The notes below the pieces were generated by a model. That model ran no database searches and had not been told where the DNA came from. It was given only the letters and a program-made list of their open reading frames with translations. A stretch of 64,000 bases of DNA from an uncultured Solirubrobacterales bacterium (GTDB lineage: Bacteria; Actinomycetota; Thermoleophilia; Solirubrobacterales; 70-9), in assembly GCA_903939845.1 (NCBI GenBank), contig CAJAIJ010000057.1, positions 124,001 through 188,000 on the forward strand, in the 5' to 3' direction. The position numbers and the translations under genes were made by a program. This document shows, in pieces, positions 42,951 to 52,898 of this stretch (positions within the stretch are counted from its first letter, which is position 1; every line of letters begins with the position of its first letter).

Positions 42951-44534
42951 ATGACCGAACCAACCGGTTCCCGCGAGGCCCCGGCCAAAGCCGGACTCGT
43001 CCTCCTTTCCCTGATCCTCGCGGCAGCGGTCGCGAACCTGAACCTCGCCGTAGCCAACGTCGCTCTGCCCGAGATCGGGTTGGCGTTCGATGCCAGTCAG
43101 ACCTCGCTCAACCTGGTCGCGGTCGGCTACTCGCTCGGGCTTGCCGCCTCGGTCCTGTACCTCGGGGCGGTCGGCGACCGTTATGGACGCAAGAGACTCC
43201 TGCTCCTCGGTACCGGGCTGTCGGTCCCGATCGCGATCCTCGCCTCCTTCTCGCCGACGATCGAGATCCTGTTCGCCGCCCGAGTGTTGGGGGGAATCGC
43301 GGCCGGCATGGCCTTCCCGACCACCCTGGCGCTGATCACGGCGCTCTGGTCTGGCCAGCCCCGAACCAAGGCGATCGCGCTCTGGTCGGCGACCGGGGGC
43401 GGGATCATGGCGCTGGGCCCCGTGCTCGCCGGAGCGGTGCTGACCGGGTTTCCCTGGGGTTCGGTGTTCCTGATCACTCTTCCCCTGGCCCTCATCGCCT
43501 TCCTGCTGAATGCCCGGGTGATCCCCTCGGGAGTCGGCGAGTCGGAGGAACCGGTCGATCACCTCGGTGGCGTGATCTCGATCGTGATGGTCGCAGCGGT
43601 GGTCCTTGCGATCAACTTCGCGGCCGAACCGGATAGCACCACGGCCGCGATTTCGCTCGGGATCTTCGGCCTTGCCCTCGTCGCAGCCTTCTTCATCCGG
43701 CAGAGCAGGGCGAAGTCCCCCCTTTTCGATCTCGAGTTTGCGGCTCGGCGGACCTTCTGGGTGGCGGCGGTCGCCGGGATGATCGTCTTCGGCACCCTGA
43801 TGGGGGCGATGTTCGTCGGGCAGCAGTACCTGCAGAACGTCCTCGAATACTCGACCTTCGAGGCCGGTCTCACGATCATCCCGGCCGCAGTGGTGATGGT
43901 CCTCGTCGCACCCAGGTCGGCGAGAATCATCGAAGCGAAGGGCTCCCGCTTCACCCTCCTGGTCGGGTACCTGCTCTGCCTCGCCGGTTTCGTAGCCATG
44001 CTGCTGCTCTGGGACGAGAACACCTCGTTCTGGGGCGTCGGAGTCGCCTACGTCCTCGTCGGCGCCGGAGTCGGCCTGGCCGGGACTCCGGCATCGCACT
44101 CATTGACCAGCTCGGTGCCGGTGCGCAAGGTCGGGATGGCATCAGCCACGGCCGACCTCCAACGCGATCTCGGCGGCGCGATCATGCAGTCGATACTCGG
44201 TGCCTTCCTGACCGCTGGCTACGCCTTCAAGTTCAGTTCTCTTATCGCGGGGTCGAACGCCTCGGAACAGATCACGGACCAGACCGAGTCCGAGCTGACC
44301 AGATCCTTCTCGAGTGCCTCCGAGATGGCCGAGCGGTATCCCCAGTACTCGGACCAGATCATCGAGGCCGCCCGGGTCTCGTTCCTGAAAGGGGATGATT
44401 GGGCCTTCGCGGTCGGTGTGGTCGCGATCCTCATCGGGGCGCTTCTGGTCTGGTTCTTCTTCCCGAAGCGGCAGGAGGAACTCGACCTCCTCGAGTCCTA
44501 CGCCAGACAGGAAGCGGACCCGAACGAGGCCTGA
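42951..44534 (+). CDS. MFS transporter, DHA2 (14-TM) family
   Basis: 527 residues with 14 predicted helices. Motif A is GDRYGRKRLLLLG after TM2, and the N-terminal block VANLNLAVANVALPEIGLAFDAS is typical of DHA2 drug/H+ antiporters. A long loop with ASEQITDQTESELTRSFSSASEMAERYP separates TM13 and TM14. It may export the products or the halocarbon substrates handled by the dehalogenase 19 bp upstream, but that is inference from position alone. Confidence 0.88.
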   Translation: MTEPTGSREAPAKAGLVLLSLILAAAVANLNLAVANVALPEIGLAFDASQTSLNLVAVGYSLGLAASVLYLGAVGDRYGRKRLLLLGTGLSVPIAILASFSPTIEILFAARVLGGIAAGMAFPTTLALITALWSGQPRTKAIALWSATGGGIMALGPVLAGAVLTGFPWGSVFLITLPLALIAFLLNARVIPSGVGESEEPVDHLGGVISIVMVAAVVLAINFAAEPDSTTAAISLGIFGLALVAAFFIRQSRAKSPLFDLEFAARRTFWVAAVAGMIVFGTLMGAMFVGQQYLQNVLEYSTFEAGLTIIPAAVVMVLVAPRSARIIEAKGSRFTLLVGYLLCLAGFVAMLLLWDENTSFWGVGVAYVLVGAGVGLAGTPASHSLTSSVPVRKVGMASATADLQRDLGGAIMQSILGAFLTAGYAFKFSSLIAGSNASEQITDQTESELTRSFSSASEMAERYPQYSDQIIEAARVSFLKGDDWAFAVGVVAILIGALLVWFFFPKRQEELDLLESYARQEADPNEA

Positions 44535-44557
44535 GGACGGCCGCCCTCCGAAGGGCC

Positions 44558-44650
44558 TCAGGAGGGCCCGGAGAACCTGACGATCCCTCCCAGCATCAGC
44601 TGGATCCCGATCGTCGCCACCAACAGGCCGCCGCTCGGCCTCGAGAGCCA
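44558..44650 (-). pseudogene. Possible C-terminal relic of a MarC-family membrane protein
   Basis: About 30 codons reading LVATIGIQLMLGGIVRFSG before a TGA at 44558, which resembles the last helix of MarC/NAAT proteins. An in-frame stop at 44651 ends it upstream. The intergenic stretch 44535-44713 contains nothing else. The match is short and may be chance. Confidence 0.25.
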
Positions 44651-44713
44651 TCAGCTTTCGGAACCAGATCCCCGGCCGATCGACAGGGCAACCCGCTCGA
44701 TGGCCCCTGAGGC

Positions 44714-44719
44714 TATGGT
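44714..44719 (+). promoter_or_regulatory. -10 element TATGGT, leaderless ettA
   Basis: TATGGT ends 7 nt before the GTG at 44727 and overlaps the alternative ATG at 44715, which argues against that start. Confidence 0.45.
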
Positions 44720-44726
44720 GCCTGCC

Positions 44727-46379
<1,653 letters not shown>

Positions 46380-46398
46380 ACCCCGGGAGGCCGGTTGG

Positions 46399-48183
46399 CT
46401 ACCGGATCCTGATCGGCCTGCTCGTCTCCGAGAACGGGGTCGTAATCCTCTGCGGCGGCGAGATGTTGTTGGCCGGGATCACGGTCGAGCTCCGAACCCG
46501 GTAGACCCAGACGCCCTTCGGCTCTCGGGCCAGACTGGCCATCTTCCCGCCGGCAATCTTGACCTTCGCCGTGACCCACTTCTGCCTACTCTTCGAGTTG
46601 GCTCGCTGGACCGTGAACTTCGTAGCCGGAGCTTCTGTCCCGATCCAGGCCATCTTCAGTGACTTGCCCTTGCCCCGGAAGGTCGGCCGGGCCGGTCTCA
46701 ACCTCGGGAACTCCCGGGCGTTCTTCTTCAGCCTCGGCACGTCCTCGGCAAGGATGAACCCGGTGTTCAGGAACTGATCGGCAGCCCGCGAATACTTCGC
46801 GACGTAGTCGGCGTGGTCTCTGTAGAGGCTGCCCAGAGAGGGCTGGGTGAATTCCGTGCTCGATCCCAGCAGTCCACAGAAGAGGGAGAAGGCCGACTCC
46901 GCACCCTCCGCCTGCCGGTTGATCCCGGTGTTGGTGGCCGTCGGCACGGTCACGGCCGGGAAGCGGATACCTCCCTTGGCGATCCCGTACTGATCGCGGT
47001 CGAGGATCACCGAGGGGTTGGAGACCGAAACCGGTAGCTCCGGGTTGAAGGCAGGATTGGCGACATACTGGCCCCGGGGGGCGATCGGTGGCGCATCACC
47101 GCCGCCGACCCAGTCGGAGAGACCCTTGATGGCCCTGTTGACGGTAAACGGCCACTCGACCAGGGAGAGCGGGAACTTCTCGCACTCGACGGTCAGGGGG
47201 GTGAAGTCCCTGTTCAGGAGGTCGTCGAGGTTGTCCCAGGCCAGCCTCGGCAGGTGGGATCCGGCCGCGACCTCCCAGTGACGGATCGAATCGGTGTCCG
47301 GGTAGGTCTCTTCGGGACGCTGGGTCTGGTTCTCGAGTTCGCTCAGCACCCTGACCGCCTTGTCATCGGGTCGGTCGGTCCTCAGCTGGGATCCACAGAC
47401 CGTCAGCAGATAGCCATCGATGGCGTCGTGGATCGGCTCGATCTTGTTGTAGTGGGTCGCAAGACGTCCGCAGGACTGCGACTCGCCGGATGCGATCACC
47501 TTCTCGGCCGTTATGCCACCGAGCGGATCGACACTGCCCTCTCCGGCCATGCCCTTGAGGGCCTTGACGACCGACCCGAAGACGTCATAGGAGAGGGCGT
47601 CGCGGTCCTGGCCCGAGTCGGTCGGCACGGTGTCGTTTCCGGTGACGGTGAGGTCCCGATAGCGAGGTCGATCGAAGCCCTTGAGCGCGTTGACGCCCAC
47701 GTTCTGGGCGGTGACCGCGACGAAGGTGTAACCGTTCCTGATCAGGAACAAGGGGTCACCGAACCAATTGAACTCGACGTCCTGGCTCGAGGTCACGTTG
47801 TTCCACTCGGCGACCACGATGTCGTTGGCGTCGGCCGGGTCGGCTGGGCGCCTGACCACGATCCGGGTGTTGAAGGGGTAAGTGCCGTTCGAGTTGGGCC
47901 CGCCGGTCAGGATCTTCGAGGCCGTCTGGCCTATTCCCCCACTCGTGTCATAGCGGTACCCGAGGCCGGAGACGAAGAACTCCTCCTCGACGTAGCCGTA
48001 CTTGTCGAGATCGATGTCGGTGGCGAGGAAGGGATAGGAGGTCGGGGTGACCGCGATCGGACCGGTCACGGTCGGCGTCGGGACCTGGCCGTTCAGCGCC
48101 CAGGCAGGGGGGGAAGAAACGACCAGCCCTGTAAGCACGACGAACACCGAAACAGCGGCAACCCTGATCCTGCGAACGCTCAA
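46399..48183 (-). CDS. Secreted alpha/beta hydrolase domain-containing protein
   Basis: 594 residues from a TTG with AGGGA 7 nt upstream; the signal peptide is RRIRVAAVSVFVVLTGLVVS ending in AWA. The body matches the large alpha/beta hydrolase family PF20091: GYTFVAVTAQNVGV, ALKGFDRPRYRDL, the nucleophile elbow IASGESQSCGRLATHYN, RHWEVAAGSHL and GIRFPAVTVP. The C-terminal 90 residues (FTVQRANSKSRQKWVTAKVK) form an additional beta domain. It is probably an extracellular esterase-like enzyme with unknown substrate. An ATG at 48252 is an alternative start, but would bury the signal peptide. Confidence 0.75.
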   Translation of the reverse strand: MSVRRIRVAAVSVFVVLTGLVVSSPPAWALNGQVPTPTVTGPIAVTPTSYPFLATDIDLDKYGYVEEEFFVSGLGYRYDTSGGIGQTASKILTGGPNSNGTYPFNTRIVVRRPADPADANDIVVAEWNNVTSSQDVEFNWFGDPLFLIRNGYTFVAVTAQNVGVNALKGFDRPRYRDLTVTGNDTVPTDSGQDRDALSYDVFGSVVKALKGMAGEGSVDPLGGITAEKVIASGESQSCGRLATHYNKIEPIHDAIDGYLLTVCGSQLRTDRPDDKAVRVLSELENQTQRPEETYPDTDSIRHWEVAAGSHLPRLAWDNLDDLLNRDFTPLTVECEKFPLSLVEWPFTVNRAIKGLSDWVGGGDAPPIAPRGQYVANPAFNPELPVSVSNPSVILDRDQYGIAKGGIRFPAVTVPTATNTGINRQAEGAESAFSLFCGLLGSSTEFTQPSLGSLYRDHADYVAKYSRAADQFLNTGFILAEDVPRLKKNAREFPRLRPARPTFRGKGKSLKMAWIGTEAPATKFTVQRANSKSRQKWVTAKVKIAGGKMASLAREPKGVWVYRVRSSTVIPANNISPPQRITTPFSETSRPIRIR

Positions 48184-48554
48184 CGGAAAGTCCCTTCGCT
48201 CGTTTGCGAACCACGAAGGCGGCGGCTCCCGCAGGACCCTGCCATCCCTCATCCATCCCTTCCCGAAACCTAACAGAGGCCCGGAAGTTGCGCCAAGGGT
48301 GCATCTCCGGGGGCCCTGCTGCACTGGTGCATCCCGGTCATTCATCCGACGTCCTGCCGATAATCGTTCGTTCGATGCTCTGCCCGATGACAGGACGGGA
48401 CCACACTCTTTTCTGGATGCGATCGGCCTGGTGGTGCGAGGACTGTCGCCAGAAGATCGAGTCCTGCTGCGAGGGGGGAGGCTGCCCTTCGATCGCGGAA
48501 CTCGAGCCAGGGGCAGGAGAGCGGAGCCAGACCGGAAGAGCCGACCTGGCCGCA

Positions 48555-48560
48555 TAGACT
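48555..48560 (+). promoter_or_regulatory. -10 element TAGACT, leaderless saccharopine-DH-like gene
   Basis: TAGACT ends 6 nt before the ATG at 48567. Confidence 0.5.
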
Positions 48561-48566
48561 GCGGCC

Positions 48567-49685
48567 ATGGATCTGAAGGAGAAGCAGAAGGGGCCGATCG
48601 CGGTCTACGGCGCGACCGGGTTCACCGGGAAGCTGGTCGCACGCGAGCTCGAGAAGGCCGGTGCCGAGTTCATCATCGCCGGTCGCAACCGGGAGAAACT
48701 CGATCGGGTCGCATCCGGACTCGAGTCCGATCCGCCGCGAGTCGCCGTTACCGTCGAGGACCGGGAAGGCCTCAGGGAGATGCTCGCCGACTGCTCGACC
48801 GTGATCGCCTGCGCCGGACCCTTCACGCTCCACGGCGAGCCCGTCCTCGCCGCAGCAGTCGAGACCGGCACCAACTATCTCGACACGACCGGTGAGCAGC
48901 CATTCATCGCGATGGCCTACGACCGGTATGGCGGCCGGGCCGAGAAAGCCGGCATCGCCGTGATCCCGGGCATGGGGTTCGACTACGTGCCGGGCGACAT
49001 GATCGCCTCGCTGACCGCGCAGGGCATGGACGGTTTGGACACCGTGCGGCTCGCCTATGCGACCGATTTCCAGATGACTCGCGGAACGATGCTCTCGGCA
49101 CTGGAGATGATCAAGGGAGGGGATCTCGAGTGGCGAAACGGGCGACTCGTACCGGCAGACCCGAGCGTGGATCGCGGGAGATTCGATTTCGGATCGCCTC
49201 TGGGGGAGGTCCAGATGACCCGCTACCCGGCCGGCGAACACCTGACGGTCCCCCGTCACATCGAGACCGAGCGGGTCGAGACGATGCTGAGCGCCGGATC
49301 GATAGCGCCCGGTGCCCTGGAGAAGGTCACGCCGTACGTGGCGAGGCCCCTGGGGGTCCTGATGAGGACCCCGGTCCGAAAGCTCACCGGCAGGCTGGTC
49401 GGCCGGCTCCCGGAAGGCCCGACACCGGAGTCCCGGGCCGTGGCCTCCTTCACGGTCTGCTGTGAAGCGATCGCGGACGGCAGGGTCCATCGGGGACGGA
49501 TCTCGGGCCGCGACGTCTACGGAATTACGGCCGCGTTCATCGTCAAGGGGGCGATCGCGGCAGCTCTGGGCGACATCGAGCGATCGGGCGGCCTCGCACC
49601 GTCGGAGGCCTTCGACCCAGCTCTCTTCCTCGACGGATTCGAGGACTTTTCGCTCGAGTGGTCGGTCGATACCGCGACCTCCTGA
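48567..49685 (+). CDS. Saccharopine dehydrogenase-like / trans-acting enoyl reductase family protein
   Basis: 372 residues. The N-terminal NAD(P)-binding domain is IAVYGATGFTGKLVARELEKAGAEFIIAGRN, followed by VIACAGPFTLHGEPVLAAAVETGTNYLDTTGE. The C-terminal part is the family's catalytic/dimer domain. Mycobacterial relatives act as trans enoyl reductases for complex lipids; others are of unknown role, so I keep the family name. The message appears leaderless. Confidence 0.83.
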   Translation: MDLKEKQKGPIAVYGATGFTGKLVARELEKAGAEFIIAGRNREKLDRVASGLESDPPRVAVTVEDREGLREMLADCSTVIACAGPFTLHGEPVLAAAVETGTNYLDTTGEQPFIAMAYDRYGGRAEKAGIAVIPGMGFDYVPGDMIASLTAQGMDGLDTVRLAYATDFQMTRGTMLSALEMIKGGDLEWRNGRLVPADPSVDRGRFDFGSPLGEVQMTRYPAGEHLTVPRHIETERVETMLSAGSIAPGALEKVTPYVARPLGVLMRTPVRKLTGRLVGRLPEGPTPESRAVASFTVCCEAIADGRVHRGRISGRDVYGITAAFIVKGAIAAALGDIERSGGLAPSEAFDPALFLDGFEDFSLEWSVDTATS

Positions 49686-49775
49686 CCGAAGGGAGTCAAC
49701 CATTCGGGTCCGGGCCCATCGCCGCTCGACCCCGAGAGGACTTCTGCGAGGGATGAGGCGCAGCCGTTTCGGCCC

Positions 49776-49781
49776 TATCCT
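49776..49781 (+). promoter_or_regulatory. -10 element TATCCT, leaderless thpR
   Basis: TATCCT ends 6 nt before the GTG at 49788. Confidence 0.5.
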
Positions 49782-49787
49782 CGGGAT

Positions 49788-50372
49788 GTGAGCGACGACC
49801 GAGGCAGATCGAGTCGGGGCGAGAGGCTCTTCATCTCCCTGAACCCGCCAGAAGAGGTCCGGACCGCGATCTCGGCTTGGAGTTGGGAGATCGAAGCCTC
49901 GATCCAGGGTGCCCGCCCGGTCCACCGTAACTCGATCCACCTGACACTCGCCTTCCTCGGATACAGGTCCGTTCGGGAGAGGGAAGCGTTGATGCCCGCA
50001 ATCGGAGAACTCACCGGTCCCTCGGCCCGGCTTCGAACGGCCGCCCCTGTCTGGCTGCCGCCCCGACGACCGCGGGTCCTCGCGGTCGAGGTCTCGGATC
50101 CGGAGGGATCCCTCCGGGCAATCCGTGACCAGCTACTGAAGCTGCTCGAAGAGGCAATCGGTTGGAAGCCGGAACGGCCGGACTTCCTGCCTCACCTGAC
50201 CGCAGTTCGCCTCGGCCGGGGCGTGGAGGTCGCGAACATCGAGATCTCTCCCCTGCCCGCTCTCTCCTTCGAAGCTCGGGAGGTCGTCCTCTACCGGTCG
50301 ACTCTCGAACCCTCAGGTGCAAGATACGAGGTCCTCGGCCGATTCGTTCTGGGTTCGACCGGGGCGGCGTGA
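49788..50372 (+). CDS. thpR: RNA 2',3'-cyclic phosphodiesterase (LigT/2H family)
   Basis: 194 residues with the two HxT motifs that define 2H phosphoesterases: HLTLAFLG near residue 52 and HLTAVRLG near residue 138. The N-terminus ERLFISLNPPEEVRTAI is typical. It opens 2',3'-cyclic phosphate ends of RNA. The GTG start is supported by a -10 element 6 nt upstream. Confidence 0.9.
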   Translation: MSDDRGRSSRGERLFISLNPPEEVRTAISAWSWEIEASIQGARPVHRNSIHLTLAFLGYRSVREREALMPAIGELTGPSARLRTAAPVWLPPRRPRVLAVEVSDPEGSLRAIRDQLLKLLEEAIGWKPERPDFLPHLTAVRLGRGVEVANIEISPLPALSFEAREVVLYRSTLEPSGARYEVLGRFVLGSTGAA

Positions 50373-50445
50373 CCGCTTCCGACCGGTCTCGACAGGGTTA
50401 CTGTTCTCGAGGGTTCAAAGTGAAAGCCGACCCTGCCCTAATGGA

Positions 50446-51132
50446 ATGATTGAAACCCGGACCATGGCCGCTCGCACGATCACAGCCTTGCTCGTCTCCT
50501 TCGCCTGCCTCGGCCTGAGCGCCTCTGCCATGGCGGCAGAGATCGCTCGCCCCCTGTTCTGGAAGACGACCGTGAGGATCAAGCCGAACGGTCCCACCGA
50601 CGGGGTGATACTTGCCGCCGCGAGGTCGGGTGGTCCGAGCGGCTTCCTGGTGCTGAAGACCCGTGAGGTCGAGGGCCAGGAGTGGCTCGCCCTCAGGATC
50701 GGGGAACGCCCGAATGACCGGGTGGGATGGGTCCCGGCCTTTCGGGTCGAAGTCATCGAAGCCCGAAACCGGCTCCTGGTCTCGGTGGTGAAAAGGACGA
50801 TGACGCTGTTCCTGAATGGAAAGGCGGCCTGGAAGACCCGGGTCATCGTCGGAAAGCCGTCGACACCGACGCCGAGAGGTCTTTTCGCAGTCCACGACTT
50901 CTATCGGGTCAATGATGACCTCAGGCCGTGGGTCGTGGAGACCACGGCTCATTCCGAGGTCCTGATGTCCTTCCTCGGTGGGCCGGCTCGGGTCGCCCTG
51001 CATGGACGACACGGGGCGCTTCGTGCGCCCTGGGGTACCGCCGTCTCGAACGGTTGCATCAGGAGTCCGGACTGGGCCTTGCGCTCGATCCGGAAGCACC
51101 TCTCGCCCGGCTCACCGATCGAGATCCGGTAA
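50446..51132 (+). CDS. L,D-transpeptidase (YkuD domain)
   Basis: About 228 residues, or 222 from the ATG at 50464. A signal peptide (ITALLVSFACLGLSASAMAA) precedes an SH3-like stretch ending DRVGWVPAFRVEV. Then comes the YkuD domain with TPTPRGLFAVHDFY, the catalytic histidine in VALHGRHGALRAPWGTAVSN and the catalytic cysteine in SNGCIRSPDWAL. It makes 3-3 cross-links in peptidoglycan. It ends 21 bp before the convergent TetR gene. Confidence 0.9.
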   Translation: MIETRTMAARTITALLVSFACLGLSASAMAAEIARPLFWKTTVRIKPNGPTDGVILAAARSGGPSGFLVLKTREVEGQEWLALRIGERPNDRVGWVPAFRVEVIEARNRLLVSVVKRTMTLFLNGKAAWKTRVIVGKPSTPTPRGLFAVHDFYRVNDDLRPWVVETTAHSEVLMSFLGGPARVALHGRHGALRAPWGTAVSNGCIRSPDWALRSIRKHLSPGSPIEIR

Positions 51133-51153
51133 CGGAACTCGGGACCGGCGGGG

Positions 51154-51762
51154 TCAGCTCGTGATCCGTTCGAACATGTCCCGGAACAGCGCCTCGGCAC
51201 GATCCTGGGGAAACCGCTCGGGATAGGAGAACCTCGCGATGTTGATTCCATCGAGGGCGGCCCAGATCTCGTCGACCACATCCTCGGGATCGCGACCCTG
51301 CGGGATCCGTCCCTCTTCCTGGGCATCCCGAACCATCGCCAGATAACCGGGGTGGATTCCGTCCTCTATCTGCTGGACCGTTGCGAGCAGCTCCGGGTCC
51401 CTCGGGGCATGGAGGTAGACCTCGTAGATGGCCCTGACGAACCCCATCGCCCGATCGCCTTCGATCCTGATCATCCCGGCGAATGCCTCGAACAGCCTCT
51501 CGACCGGATCGGGGTCGACCACCTTGTCTACATCCGGCCAGGCAACCTCATAGGACCTCCTGACCACGGCCTCGATCATCTCCCTGCGGCTGCCGAACTC
51601 GTAGGTGAAGGGTGCGGTCGAAGTGCCGGCCCTCTCGGCCAGGGCCCTGAAAGTGCATGCCTGGTAGCCCTTCTCGGCGATCAACTCGATCGCCAGCTCG
51701 ACCAAGGCGTCCCGCTTTGCCTCTCGAAGCTTGGATCTCTTCTGCGAAACGACCGGAGCCAT
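51154..51762 (-). CDS. TetR/AcrR family transcriptional regulator
   Basis: 202 residues. The helix-turn-helix is TFRALAERAGTSTAPFTYEFGSRREMIEAVV, preceded by a basic N-terminus. The C-terminal domain includes DPEDVVDEIWAALDGINIARF, as in TetR proteins that respond to hydrophobic ligands. A perfect palindrome starts 3 bp upstream of its ATG, in the 51-bp gap to the divergent stress protein, so it very likely represses itself and that gene. Confidence 0.88.
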   Translation of the reverse strand: MAPVVSQKRSKLREAKRDALVELAIELIAEKGYQACTFRALAERAGTSTAPFTYEFGSRREMIEAVVRRSYEVAWPDVDKVVDPDPVERLFEAFAGMIRIEGDRAMGFVRAIYEVYLHAPRDPELLATVQQIEDGIHPGYLAMVRDAQEEGRIPQGRDPEDVVDEIWAALDGINIARFSYPERFPQDRAEALFRDMFERITS

Positions 51763-51764
51763 CT

Positions 51765-51784
51765 GTGTTGTAATTTTACAACAC
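51765..51784. promoter_or_regulatory. Perfect TetR operator palindrome in divergent promoter
   Basis: GTGTTGTAA-TT-TTACAACAC is a perfect 9-2-9 inverted repeat between the TetR gene (start 51762) and the two-domain stress protein (start 51814). The geometry is the same as the operator at 15829, but the sequence is different. Confidence 0.85.
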
Positions 51785-51813
51785 GGTTATTCACCGGCTG
51801 CCAAGGAGGCAAT

Positions 51814-52671
51814 GTGTTCGAGAAGATCGTCGTCGGATTCGATGAGAGCCAGGGCTCGAAGGACGCTCTCGCTCTGGCCGCAACGCTCGGTGGCCGTTTT
51901 GGATCCGAGATCACCGTCGCCACCGTCGTCCCGACTCCGATCGGGGGTGCCTTCGCTCCGGCCCTTCCGGCCGACGCCTACACGGTCGTCAAGGCCGAGG
52001 CCGAGGCCTCCGCCTCCCGCGCGGCCGGGGAAGTGGCCGGAACCCCGATCGTCGTCGAGAGCCTCTCCCCCGCCCGCGGACTCGATGAAGTGGTCGAACA
52101 GACCGGGGCGGACCTGCTGGTGCTCGGATGCGGCAAGGGCGACACCGGCGAAGTTCGAGCCGGGCACAAAGCACGTCACATGCTCCAGGGCGGTACTGCG
52201 GCGGTCCTCATGGCCCCGGTCGGCTACGCCTCCGGTGCTGCTTCTCTGGATCGGGTGGCAGTTGCGGTCGACGGGTCGACCGAATCCGACGAAGCGCTCC
52301 GGGCGGCCGCCACCCTGGCAGGAGACGGTCCGCTCCAGGTCATCTCGGTCGCGACGGACTTCGCCGAATACTGGGGCCACTGGGGTGCCACCTATGCGAT
52401 GACGGAATTGGCCGAGGCATCGAGGGAGGCGGCGCAGCACGTGCTCGAAGCAGCCGCAGAGGAGCTGCCGGAAGGAGTCGTCCACGACGACGTCCTGCTG
52501 GAGGGCGATGCCGCTGCCGAGCTGATTCGCCGGTCGCAGCAGGGGATCAACCTCCTCTGCCTCGGGTCCCGGAGCTTCGGGCCATTCCTCAGGGTCCTTC
52601 TCGGATCGGTTTCCTCCGATGTCGTGGCCGGCGCGGGCTGTGCAGTTCTGGTGCTTCCCCGGCCGCTGTAA
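51814..52671 (+). CDS. Tandem-domain universal stress protein
   Basis: 285 residues with two Usp domains: EKIVVGFDESQGSKDALALA and, from about residue 147, VAVAVDGSTESDEALRAAATLA. The second domain ends with LLCLGSRSFGPFLRVLLGSVS then DVVAGAGCAVLV, an ATP-motif-like segment. The first domain's glycine motif is degenerate (CGKGDTGEVRAGHKARHML). AAGGAGG lies 5 nt before the GTG. Control by the adjacent TetR protein through the 51765 palindrome is likely. A DUF/stress role is all that can be said. Confidence 0.87.
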   Translation: MFEKIVVGFDESQGSKDALALAATLGGRFGSEITVATVVPTPIGGAFAPALPADAYTVVKAEAEASASRAAGEVAGTPIVVESLSPARGLDEVVEQTGADLLVLGCGKGDTGEVRAGHKARHMLQGGTAAVLMAPVGYASGAASLDRVAVAVDGSTESDEALRAAATLAGDGPLQVISVATDFAEYWGHWGATYAMTELAEASREAAQHVLEAAAEELPEGVVHDDVLLEGDAAAELIRRSQQGINLLCLGSRSFGPFLRVLLGSVSSDVVAGAGCAVLVLPRPL

Positions 52672-52898
52672 TCAATGATTTTCACCCCGCCGGAGTGGTC
52701 GACGATTGGTAGAATCGAATTCAATTGAAGTGTCGTCCACGGGATTCGGGAGACTCACAGGGTGATCTGCCGAATTCGACGGTCGACCGGGATTTGGTCT
52801 AGTTTCTGCGAAAGGGATCGTCCCTAAAGGCATTGGACCGCCGCCCGGGTCGCCCGACCAGTCCACGCAGCATCCGACAGAAAGGTCTCTCAGCTCTT

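Noticed and set aside
41921..43057. N-terminal extension of the arylsulfotransferase
   Set aside because: It is antisense to the haloalkane dehalogenase; the membrane anchor begins right after the ATG at 41920.
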